64,000 nucleotides of DNA from Frisingicoccus sp902471845 (GTDB lineage Bacteria; Bacillota; Clostridia; Lachnospirales; Lachnospiraceae). Location: the NCBI RefSeq assembly GCF_047030795.1, contig NZ_JBKYIC010000006.1. One strand, given 5' to 3'. The translations under genes and the position numbers were made by a program. Below are positions 57,009 through 64,000 of this stretch, piece after piece (within the stretch, counting starts at the first letter, position 1; every line of letters starts with the position of its first letter). The notes beneath the pieces are model-generated. The model was not told the origin of the DNA and made no database searches. It was given only the letters and a program-made list of their open reading frames with translations.

Positions 57009-58841
57009 TTATTTCTTTAAATATTCTCCTCGAAGCAGGACAATACTATGTCCCTCTAAAACGATCTGACCGTCTTCTATCATTTCACCTTCCGGGTTTG
57101 ACTCCGCCGTATCTGAAAACACCTTCCAGATTCCTTTTCCCGGAAGCCCCGGCAATGAAAATATTTCCTTTGTATAATTCATATTATAAGCAAAATACCA
57201 GGCCTCGCCATTACCGGCATACATACAGCCGATACAGCGATTCCAACTGGATTCATATACAAACCATGGAACCTTTCCATGAAAGGAAACATCCGGAAGC
57301 CCATTGGCTGATGTATCGGTCCGGGCAAAGGGCTTTTCAGGATGAAGGATCTTTACTGTTTTACGAAGTTCTATCATTTTTACAGCAAATTCCCACAGCC
57401 ATCCGTTCTTTTTCTTTAAATTCCAATTCAGCCAGGAAATATCATTATCCTGACACCATGCATTATTATTGCCCTTCTGACTGTTTCCAAACTCATCTCC
57501 GGCATAAATTAACGGTGTTCCCTGCTGGAAAATATTCAGAATCCAGGCATTTTTTAACTGCTGCCGTCTGAGACGAATAACATCCTTTTTCCGACTGACT
57601 CCTTCCGCACCACAATTCCAGCTGAAATTCCATGCCGAACCATCCAGATTGTTCTCGCCATTATCCTCATTATGGCGGCTGTCATAGCTCACCAGATCCA
57701 TCATCGTAAATCCGTTATTATTGGTGATATACTGGATATTTCCCTGTTCTGTGGAACGGTTTAAAACCTGGTTCATAAACTCTCCCGCAGTTCCTTCATC
57801 TCCCCGCAGAAACCGCCGCATACCGTCCTGAAAACCATTGTGATACACAGCCCGCCGACGGCCGGTTCCATTTCTGTCACAGGAACCATCGAAGTTTTCA
57901 CTCATAATTTTTGTTTCTGCGAGCACCGGGTCCGATAAAACTTCCCGAAGCTGTGTTGTCGTCTGGTTCAAATGAAAACCATCGATATGATAATCCAGAA
58001 CCCACCGCCGCAGGCAGGCCATCTCAAAATCTGTGGTTTCATTTCCGGTAAAAAGCAGCTCCATATAGACTTCCATACCTTCCCGGTGCAAAGCCCTGAC
58101 CAGTTCTTTCAAACTATCTCCGGCATTTTTCGGTTCGGCAGCATACTCCGGCTTCACAGCCATAAAGTGTGCCGGACCATATCCCCAATAATTCTTCCGT
58201 TTGCTTTTTACAACATCCTCCGGATTCTCCACCTCAAAATCATATACCGGCATCAGTTCCACTGCATTAATACCCAAAGTTTTAAGATAAGGAATCTTCT
58301 CTCCCACACCTTCAAAGGTTCCCCGATGCTTCACGCCGGAAGATACATGTTTTGTGAATCCCCGAACATGCAGCTTGTATAAAATAATCTCATCAAAATC
58401 CAGCCCCGGAGAAATATCCTCTCCCCACTCAAACATCCTTTCCCGAAACAGGTAGACCTTTTCCCCGCCCACCCATCGTACTGCTTTCGCATAGGGCATG
58501 GAAATCGCCTTATCATTCCATAGCAGTTGATAGCCATAATTCTCTATTTCAATACTGTCCATCTCTGATTCAGATATCAAAAATTCCAACGCAACAGCGT
58601 ATGCCTGACCAAAATGCCAACTTTTGTCTATCGGCAGTTCCGATGAAGTTTGTTTCGCTAAATCATACACTTTCAATACAATATGATCTTCCCTCGGACA
58701 GACCTTTACCGGATTTCCCCGGTTCTGTCTCTTTTCCGGCAGTTCAAAGGTCAAATTCATCTTTATTCGGCCATTTTCTAATTCATCCCATACGGTAACA
58801 CCATATGGACAGGGTTTCCCCTGACTAATCTGCCACTTCAT
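57009..58841 (-). CDS. GH13-like protein with altered catalytic residues
   Basis: A 610-residue relative of isoamylase/GlgX-type debranching enzymes. An N-terminal beta-sandwich (about residues 1-140) precedes the barrel, which begins ILYKLHVRGFTKH near 153. Late motifs match GlgX closely: DLVSYDSRHNEDNGENN and LIYAGDEFGNSQKGNNNAWCQDN. However, region I (DVVFNHT in active enzymes) reads ELLFTGN; the nucleophile Asp of GFRFDL is Asn292 (GFHLNQ); and the Asp of AHDGF is Asn376 (TNNNGF). Only the acid Glu is kept (SENFDG, Glu315). It is therefore probably a glycan-binding pseudoenzyme. The start MKWQISQG has AAAGGAGG upstream. Confidence 0.85.
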   Translation of the reverse strand: MKWQISQGKPCPYGVTVWDELENGRIKMNLTFELPEKRQNRGNPVKVCPREDHIVLKVYDLAKQTSSELPIDKSWHFGQAYAVALEFLISESEMDSIEIENYGYQLLWNDKAISMPYAKAVRWVGGEKVYLFRERMFEWGEDISPGLDFDEIILYKLHVRGFTKHVSSGVKHRGTFEGVGEKIPYLKTLGINAVELMPVYDFEVENPEDVVKSKRKNYWGYGPAHFMAVKPEYAAEPKNAGDSLKELVRALHREGMEVYMELLFTGNETTDFEMACLRRWVLDYHIDGFHLNQTTTQLREVLSDPVLAETKIMSENFDGSCDRNGTGRRRAVYHNGFQDGMRRFLRGDEGTAGEFMNQVLNRSTEQGNIQYITNNNGFTMMDLVSYDSRHNEDNGENNLDGSAWNFSWNCGAEGVSRKKDVIRLRRQQLKNAWILNIFQQGTPLIYAGDEFGNSQKGNNNAWCQDNDISWLNWNLKKKNGWLWEFAVKMIELRKTVKILHPEKPFARTDTSANGLPDVSFHGKVPWFVYESSWNRCIGCMYAGNGEAWYFAYNMNYTKEIFSLPGLPGKGIWKVFSDTAESNPEGEMIEDGQIVLEGHSIVLLRGEYLKK

Positions 58842-58869
58842 CTCTTTCGCCTCCTTTGCAGTTGTTCCC

Positions 58870-58878
58870 ATTATACCA
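58870..58878 (-). promoter_or_regulatory. Extended -10 promoter of the GH13-like gene
   Basis: TGG followed by TATAAT on the minus strand, about 30 nt before the start codon. A -35 box would fall inside the terminator stem and is poor, so this is an extended -10 type. Confidence 0.5.
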
Positions 58879-58880
58879 TA

Positions 58881-58920
58881 AAAAAAGACAAATTACATTA
58901 AAGTCTGTAATCTGTCTTTT
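58881..58920 (-). terminator. Terminator of the ABC exporter operon
   Basis: AAAAGACAAATTACA pairs with TGTAATCTGTCTTTT with one mismatch (14 of 15), loop of 8 nt, with a T tract continuing on the minus strand. It starts about 15 bp after the stop of the first ABC subunit gene. Confidence 0.85.
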
Positions 58921-58934
58921 TAAAATCACATTTT

Positions 58935-60659
58935 TTATGAAATTCTGCCATTATCCATCTCATAGATGACGTCCGCCAGATTCATGGTCGACTTTCTGTG
59001 AGATACAAGAACGACTGTCTTTTCATGACAGGATTCTCTGAGAGATTTAAGGACAATTCCTTCGTTTAACGCATCCAGATTACTGGTCGGTTCATCCAGA
59101 AGGATAAACGGCGCATCGTGAAGAAAAGCTCTGGCAATACCGATTCTCTGACGCTCACCGCCGGAAAGTGTATCACCCAACTCGCCGACTTCCGTATCAT
59201 ATCCCTTTGGAAGTGTCTGAATAAAATCATGAATCGATGCCTTTTTGGCCGCTTCGATGATTTCTTCCCGGGAAGCTCCCGGTTTTCCCACGCCAATATT
59301 ATTTGCAATAGAATCATGGAACAGATAGGTTTCCTGAGTAACATAGGATTCCATATCTCTGAGATTGGACGTATTAATTTCCCGAACATCCCGTCCGGAA
59401 ATGAAAATGTCTCCCTTCTGCCGGTCCCAGAAGCGCATGAGAAGCTTCAGGAAGGTTGACTTGCCCGAGCCGCTGGCCCCATGAATACCGATAACTTTTC
59501 CCTTTGGAACATCCATGGAATAATCCTTTAATATCTGTTCTTCACCATAGGCGAAATCCACATGGGAAGCCGAAGCTCCGGTAAATTCCACCGCTTCCCG
59601 GCCTTCCACTTCTTCCACCTGAGGATTTTCTTCCAGAAGACTCAAAACCCGCTCACCGCTGGCCAGCGTCTGGTTCAGATTGTTGGAAAGATTGGAAAGA
59701 GCCACCGTCGGTCCAAAGGAACCCATCATGGCAATAACAGCAATCAGCATATGCTCAAAACCAACAGCGCCATTGACATAATAGTGCAGCATTAAAAAGA
59801 GCATTCCAAAGGAAAAGAGCAAAATCACCATATTCGTCACAGAACGCTGCGAAGCTTCCAGACGATTCAGCTCCTTCTGCATTTCTCCAAGTTCTTTTGA
59901 CCGTTCATCCATGGCCTGCATCCGCTTTTTACCGCCGCCATACTGAATCGTTTCATCCAGCCCGCGAAGCGAATCCAGAATGAAACTGTTCAGATCTCCA
60001 AACGCACTGCGAAATTCCATACCGGATGCGGCGCCCTTTTTGCCAATGAATAATGGAATCACTGCGCCGACAACAATATATCCAACCAGCGCTACCACAC
60101 CGGCCACCAGAGAACAATGCCCAATAAAAAGCACCATAATAACAGAGGTTACCACTGCAATGGCAATCGGCGAAATCGTATGGGCATAAAAAACTTCCAG
60201 AAGTTCAATATCTGAGGTAATAATCGAAATCAAATTTCCTTTATCTCTGCCTTCGAGTTTGGCCGGGCACAGCTTTCGAAGAGCCGCAAATACCTTATGC
60301 CGGATAATTGCCAGCAATTTAAAGGCAATAAAGTGGTTACAATACTGCTCGCCGTAATGAAGCACACCTCGAAGCACCGCCATGATAACAAGACATACAA
60401 ATATCTGCTTCGGCGCAAGGGTCGTCAGGAAATCTGTTCTTCCCGGTAATATGGCAACACCGGCAAGTACGAGAACCTCATGGATCAACGCATATCCGGC
60501 AAAAATCGTCAAAAAGATAGCACAAAGATAACCGATGACGCCAAGAAAAATAGCGATAAGCATAATTGGAAGCAGCGGTTTGACAAGTCCGATCAGCTGT
60601 CCCATAATTTGAAGGCCGCTGCGGCGGTTTTGTCCCTTTTCATTTTTTTCTCTACTCAT
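58935..60659 (-). CDS. ABC exporter subunit, membrane plus ATPase (second gene)
   Basis: A 574-residue half-transporter. Six membrane helices occupy about residues 18-320. The ATPase domain has Walker A GIHGASGSGKST (about 391-402), signature LSGGERQRIGIARAFLHD (about 491-508) and Walker B FILLDEPTSNLDA. The layout is of type IV exporters such as CydC or MsbA. It overlaps the partner gene by 4 bp (ATGA), so a heterodimer is likely. CydDC is one alternative, but no cytochrome bd genes are present. Placement behind a YgbA_NO protein and a possible DtxR-type site favours a metal or redox-linked substrate; this is inference. Confidence 0.92.
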   Translation of the reverse strand: MSREKNEKGQNRRSGLQIMGQLIGLVKPLLPIMLIAIFLGVIGYLCAIFLTIFAGYALIHEVLVLAGVAILPGRTDFLTTLAPKQIFVCLVIMAVLRGVLHYGEQYCNHFIAFKLLAIIRHKVFAALRKLCPAKLEGRDKGNLISIITSDIELLEVFYAHTISPIAIAVVTSVIMVLFIGHCSLVAGVVALVGYIVVGAVIPLFIGKKGAASGMEFRSAFGDLNSFILDSLRGLDETIQYGGGKKRMQAMDERSKELGEMQKELNRLEASQRSVTNMVILLFSFGMLFLMLHYYVNGAVGFEHMLIAVIAMMGSFGPTVALSNLSNNLNQTLASGERVLSLLEENPQVEEVEGREAVEFTGASASHVDFAYGEEQILKDYSMDVPKGKVIGIHGASGSGKSTFLKLLMRFWDRQKGDIFISGRDVREINTSNLRDMESYVTQETYLFHDSIANNIGVGKPGASREEIIEAAKKASIHDFIQTLPKGYDTEVGELGDTLSGGERQRIGIARAFLHDAPFILLDEPTSNLDALNEGIVLKSLRESCHEKTVVLVSHRKSTMNLADVIYEMDNGRIS

Positions 60660-62392
60660 ACTGCCGCCTCCTTTCCGTAGGCTTCCAGCTCTGACTGATA
60701 GCGATACAACTGCTCATAAGCTCCCGTCTCTTCCATCAGAGCCTCATGGGTGCCGGACTGGACAATCTTTCCATCCTGAAGCATATAGATACAGTCCGAG
60801 TCCACCACGTTTGCCAGGCGATGGGATATGAGTATAATTGTTTTTGTTTGAGCAAGCTCATGAATAACGTCCATGATCATTTCTTCGCTTTCCATGTCAA
60901 TATTTGACGTAGCCTCATCAAAGATATATACCGGTGTGTCATGCAGCAGCGCCCTGGCCAGAGCAAGCCGCTGGCACTGACCGCCGGAAAAATTGCTTCC
61001 CTTTTCAAGTACCGGCGTTTTAAGCCCCTGCTGAGCCGTCATAAATCCAAGAAGATTCACCCGCTCAAGAGCAGAAAGCAGCTCTCCCTCCGATGCATCC
61101 GGCTTGCCCATGCGAAGATTTTCTTCGACAGTTCCTTTAAAAAGATAGCTGTTATGACTGACCAGCGTAATCGTCTTCATACGACTTTCCTCCGTCAGTT
61201 CTGAAGATTCCACACCGCCAATGCGGATATTGCCCCTGTAGTTTGGATTTCTTCCCATTAAAATGCCTGCAATCGTACTTTTTCCACAGCCCGACGTTCC
61301 GACGAGAGATATAAAGCTTCCTGCAGCCATTTCCATAGAAACGCCTTTTAAAATTTCCCGCTCTTCCTCATAAGAGAAATGAACATCTTCCAGAGAAATG
61401 GACACTTCATCCGCTGTCACCCGACCGGATACCGGCTCCGGTTCCGGAATATCCAGCAGCGCAAAGATTTTGTCACTGGCTGCCATACCATTCATGGCAA
61501 TATGAAAAAATGAACCGAGGAGCCGCAGCGGAATAAAAAATTCCGAAGCCAGCAGAATAATCATTAATGCACCGCCGAAACTGACATGGCCGGCAAAAAA
61601 TTCCCGCAATGTCACAATCATCCCTACAGCGGCTCCGCCATAAGCAATAATATCCATCACACTGGTGGAATTGAGCTGCATCGTCAACACTTTCATCGTA
61701 ATCTGACGGAAACGTTGAGATTCCTCATCCATCTCCACCGCTTTCTGACCATCAGCCTTATAAATCTTTAATGTGGTCAGGCCCTGAAGATTTTCAAGGA
61801 AACTGTCTCCCAGTTCCGTATAAATTCCCCAGTATTTGTTCAAAAGTTTCTTTGCAAATTTCTGTACTGCCACGATTGATACCGGAATCAACGGTACACA
61901 AATCAAAAGCACCAGGCTGGCCTTCCAGTTGACAAACATCAAAATGACAAACAGTGTCACCGGGGCCAGAAGGCTGTAAAATAATTGGGGCAGATATCGC
62001 CCAAAATAAGTCTCCAGCTGTTCCACACCCTCGGCGGCCATCTGAACCACTTCGGATGTCGCTACGTTCTCTCTGTAGGAAGCACCGAGACGCAGCAGTT
62101 TATCATATATCTTTTCCCGGAGAATCCGCTTGACATCCACACTTGCTTTGAAAGAGGCATAGGACGCCTGCCGGTCACAGAAAAACCGGACAATGACCGC
62201 GCCTGCGACGATTCCCGCGTACTGCCAGACCTCCTGTATGACCAGGCCCCCAAATAATGCCTTTTCAATCAAAACAGATGCCGAATAAATCATCAGTACC
62301 TGACAAAGCAGTGAAAGCCACTGCCACAGCACCTGAAACACAATATAACGTTTCGCATGGGATAGTAATTTCACCAATCGAGTTTTAATCAT
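60656..62392 (-). CDS. ABC exporter subunit, membrane plus ATPase (first gene)
   Basis: A 578-residue half-transporter, partner of the next gene. Membrane helices fill about residues 12-300, with the coupling helix near LLRLGASYRENVATSEVVQM. Walker A is LVGTSGCGKST (about 365-375), signature NFSGGQCQRLALARALLHD (about 467-485) and Walker B VYIFDEATSNID. Both halves therefore keep a normal ATP site. Its ATG overlaps the YgbA_NO gene stop by 4 bp, forming a three-gene operon with coupled translation throughout. The substrate is not predictable from sequence. Confidence 0.92.
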   Translation of the reverse strand: MIKTRLVKLLSHAKRYIVFQVLWQWLSLLCQVLMIYSASVLIEKALFGGLVIQEVWQYAGIVAGAVIVRFFCDRQASYASFKASVDVKRILREKIYDKLLRLGASYRENVATSEVVQMAAEGVEQLETYFGRYLPQLFYSLLAPVTLFVILMFVNWKASLVLLICVPLIPVSIVAVQKFAKKLLNKYWGIYTELGDSFLENLQGLTTLKIYKADGQKAVEMDEESQRFRQITMKVLTMQLNSTSVMDIIAYGGAAVGMIVTLREFFAGHVSFGGALMIILLASEFFIPLRLLGSFFHIAMNGMAASDKIFALLDIPEPEPVSGRVTADEVSISLEDVHFSYEEEREILKGVSMEMAAGSFISLVGTSGCGKSTIAGILMGRNPNYRGNIRIGGVESSELTEESRMKTITLVSHNSYLFKGTVEENLRMGKPDASEGELLSALERVNLLGFMTAQQGLKTPVLEKGSNFSGGQCQRLALARALLHDTPVYIFDEATSNIDMESEEMIMDVIHELAQTKTIILISHRLANVVDSDCIYMLQDGKIVQSGTHEALMEETGAYEQLYRYQSELEAYGKEAAV

Positions 62393-62742
62393 AAGTTTTC
62401 ATTCCTTCTTTTTTCTTTCTTACTGCTTACCAGATGCCAGACAGCCAGTCCCGGATGATAAAATATCATTCGCGGTCCTGAAAAGCGCATCACGACCCTT
62501 ATGCGCTCCCGCATATCCGGCTTATAACAGTGGACCCGACAGTTGACACAAAATGTCTTCTTCTCCATGAAAGGACATTTTTCACTGCGCAGCTTTGCAT
62601 AGTCCACCAGTTCCCGGCAACCATCGCAGAGTTCACCATTCTCCGGGCGATGATTTTTCCGGCAATAGAGGGAAATCATTTCTTCGACCACTTTCTGCTC
62701 CCTCTTTCGCTTCCTTTCAGCGTTTAAGCTTTCCTTTTTCAT
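62389..62742 (-). CDS. YgbA_NO-family protein (nitrous oxide-stimulated promoter family)
   Basis: A 117-residue protein matching the YgbA_NO family (PF11756), named for an association with nitric-oxide-responsive promoters; its biochemical function is not settled. The Cys pattern is clear: MISLYCRKNH (about 28), LCDGCRELVDYA (about 38-41), and KCPFMEKKTFCVNCRVHCYKP (about 55-74), which gives a candidate metal or cluster site. It is the first gene of the operon with the two ABC halves. A possible DtxR-like site lies just upstream. Linked roles in iron or NO stress are inference. Confidence 0.85.
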   Translation of the reverse strand: MKKESLNAERKRKREQKVVEEMISLYCRKNHRPENGELCDGCRELVDYAKLRSEKCPFMEKKTFCVNCRVHCYKPDMRERIRVVMRFSGPRMIFYHPGLAVWHLVSSKKEKRRNENL

Positions 62743-62760
62743 ATTTTTAATTCCTTCTAC

Positions 62761-62779
62761 TTAGACAAAACTAACCTTA
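62761..62779 (-). promoter_or_regulatory. Candidate DtxR/IdeR-type operator
   Basis: The 19-bp segment TTAGACAAAACTAACCTTA matches the DtxR/IdeR consensus (two TTAGGTTAG-type halves) at about 13 of 19 positions, with the right half 8 of 9. It overlaps a possible promoter: TGGACA, 17 nt, TAAGCT on the minus strand. The -10 box is weak. It suggests iron-dependent control of the YgbA_NO-ABC operon, but the left half is poor. Confidence 0.4.
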
Positions 62780-62842
62780 GCTTACTACGGCGCTATCCTT
62801 TTGTCCAGATGAAAACCTCTTCCATTATTGAGAATTTTTACC

Positions 62843-62875
62843 AAAAAGGCGCCTCCTTTTGCAGGAAACGCCTTT
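62843..62875 (-). terminator. Terminator of the ABC-F gene
   Basis: AAAGGCG and CGCCTTT form a 7-bp stem, with a few inner pairs, followed on the minus strand by TTTTT. It begins 17 bp after the ABC-F stop. Confidence 0.8.
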
Positions 62876-62892
62876 ATAAACTTTCACCATAT

Positions 62893-64000
62893 TTATTTTT
62901 GTGCTTCTATTTTCTCTGCCAGATCATTCAGATAGACCCACCGGTCCATTTTCTCTTCCAGCTCCGCTTCGGCCCGGGTCTTTTCCTTCATCAGGTCGTT
63001 GAGCTTTCCTGAATTCGTCGCATTAGCCAGCATGTCCGCGTCTAACCTGGCAATTTTTTCTTCCAGAGCTGCGATATCATCATCAATTGTCTCATACTCT
63101 TTTTGTTCTTTGTAAGTAAATTTTAATTTGACCGGCCGATTCTGCTTCCAGTCCTTTGCGGACTTTTTGCCCGCTTCTGACTCTCCCCCACTGCATCCGG
63201 CGCTTTTCTGGCCGCCTCCGGCATTTTTTCCGCCTTTTGCAGTATCTCTGCCGCTGTCTGCCTTATCCGCCCCGCGCCGCTGTTTTGCTTCCAGATAATC
63301 GGTATATCCGCCCTCATACTGCTGAAGGTGTCCCTGCCCGTCAAACTCAAAAATCCGGTCCACCACATTATCAAGAAAATACCGGTCGTGGGATACGGTG
63401 ATCACAATGCCTGAAAAGGAGTTTATGTAATCTTCCAATATAGTCAATGTGGGAATGTCCACATTATTGGACGGTTCATCGAGAATCAGCACATTCGCTC
63501 CAAGCATCAGAACAGACAGGAGATAAAGCCGCCGTTTTTCGCCGCCGGAAAGCTTTGAAATCGGTGTGTACTGCATATCCGGCGTGAAAAGGAACCGTTC
63601 CAGCATCTGAGAAGCCGTAATACGACCTTCTTTTGTCTGGACATACTCACCAATATCTTTAATATAATCAATCACCCGCTGATTCGAATCCATTTCCGTC
63701 TCTTCCTGAGCCAGATATCCGATCTTAATAGTCTCACCAATCTCAATATTGCCTGAATCCGGCTTTTCCAGACCGGCAATCATCTTGATCAATGTTGATT
63801 TGCCGCAGCCATTCGGCCCGATAATCCCGAGCCGCTGATTCCGCAGGACAATATATTCAAAATCCTGAATGAGAGGCTGGCCATCATAGCTCTTACTGAT
63901 ATGATGAAGCTCGATTGTTTTCTTTCCCATCCGGGTCTCTACCGAATCCATTGCCACCGCACTGTCCTGAACCGGAGCCTTTCCATTTTTCAGAGCCTCC
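62893..64000 (-). CDS. ABC-F family ATPase, C-terminal part (cut by window edge)
   Basis: The open frame continues to the right edge without a start, so this is the C-terminal half of an ABC-F protein. A full copy with two ATPase domains has about 600-650 residues. The second ATPase domain shows GIIGPNGCGKSTLIKM (Walker A), KLSGGEKRRLYLLSVLML (signature) and VLILDEPSNNVDI (Walker B), then VSHDRYFLDNV, typical of this family. A Gly/Lys-rich linker and a C-terminal coiled coil (about 90 residues) follow. ABC-F proteins act on the ribosome rather than in membranes. Whether it is Uup-like, EttA-like or an antibiotic-protection type cannot be told from this part. Confidence 0.93.
   Translation of the reverse strand, partial: EALKNGKAPVQDSAVAMDSVETRMGKKTIELHHISKSYDGQPLIQDFEYIVLRNQRLGIIGPNGCGKSTLIKMIAGLEKPDSGNIEIGETIKIGYLAQEETEMDSNQRVIDYIKDIGEYVQTKEGRITASQMLERFLFTPDMQYTPISKLSGGEKRRLYLLSVLMLGANVLILDEPSNNVDIPTLTILEDYINSFSGIVITVSHDRYFLDNVVDRIFEFDGQGHLQQYEGGYTDYLEAKQRRGADKADSGRDTAKGGKNAGGGQKSAGCSGGESEAGKKSAKDWKQNRPVKLKFTYKEQKEYETIDDDIAALEEKIARLDADMLANATNSGKLNDLMKEKTRAEAELEEKMDRWVYLNDLAEKIEAQK

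Noticed and set aside
58935..62392. CydDC cysteine/glutathione exporter
   Set aside because: The two half-transporters have a similar size and layout, but no cytochrome bd genes are adjacent and no CydDC-specific motif was identified. Left as an unassigned exporter.
1..64000. CRISPR array, tRNA, rRNA, insertion sequence or prophage
   Set aside because: No regular spacer-repeat array, tRNA cloverleaf, rRNA segment, transposase or phage gene was recognised in any frame.

Overview
The window looks like chromosomal backbone of a strictly anaerobic low-GC Gram-positive bacterium of the Clostridia, most probably family Lachnospiraceae. The main clues are a SCIFF precursor peptide with its radical-SAM maturase, a GGGtGRT protein paired with a NifU-like scaffold, an anaerobic HemZ-type enzyme, DUF5688, TIGR04086 and fused SecDF proteins, and consensus sigma-A promoters with strong AGGAGG ribosome-binding sites. 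The genus is inference. No tRNA, rRNA, insertion sequence, prophage or CRISPR array was seen. Almost every gene is on the minus strand. Plus-strand exceptions are two small proteins at 1.7-2.4 kb, a LUD-domain protein, a PHP phosphoesterase, aroC, luxS and a 60-residue protein.

Layout. 0-6 kb: partial secreted protein, HAD phosphatase, Rrf2 regulator with a palindrome on its own -10 box, an acidic protein, a His-rich YmaF-like protein, a lipoprotein/DMT transporter pair, and the GGGtGRT/Fe-S scaffold pair. 6-11.5 kb: hexapeptide-repeat protein, glmS, topB, LUD protein. 11.6-14.9 kb: a MarR-GNAT fusion, a MATE transporter behind a complete FMN riboswitch with terminator and antiterminator, and a flavodoxin-like protein. 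15-31.6 kb: glyA, aspS, hisS, a DUF5688 protein, gltD, gltB, hemZ, an MBL hydrolase, relA and apt. 31.6-38 kb: recJ, secDF, scfB, scfA (47 residues, Cys-rich), TIGR04086. 38-46 kb: PHP protein, a three-gene FtsX-type ABC system, yajC, tgt, and an HPr-like protein lacking the catalytic His. 46-51 kb: aroC, a VanY-like carboxypeptidase, and a two-component system with an extra membrane-anchored protein. 51-56 kb: a beta-propeller lactonase-family protein and two tandem MurT/GatD-like pairs. 56-64 kb: luxS, a GH13-like protein with altered catalytic residues, a two-subunit ABC exporter behind a YgbA_NO protein, and a partial ABC-F ATPase.

How the genes work together. From tgt through yajC, TIGR04086, scfA, scfB, secDF, recJ, apt, relA, the MBL hydrolase and hemZ to hisS-aspS, the order resembles a common clostridial housekeeping arrangement. 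Here it is interrupted by gltBD/DUF5688 and by the ABC/PHP block. scfA has its own promoter and is followed directly by a strong hairpin, which suggests the peptide is made in excess of its maturase.

The most unusual region is 52.1-56.1 kb. Both GatD-like proteins have Thr where the glutaminase Cys should be and Val where the catalytic His should be. One ligase partner has lost the four-Cys zinc ribbon, and the other has lost the usual DRxGE-type motif. Shared substitutions in two intact, translationally coupled pairs suggest a repurposed peptidoglycan-amidation complex rather than decay. The GH13 protein nearby is a second candidate pseudoenzyme. These inferences rest on comparison with family sequences from memory and need structural or database confirmation.
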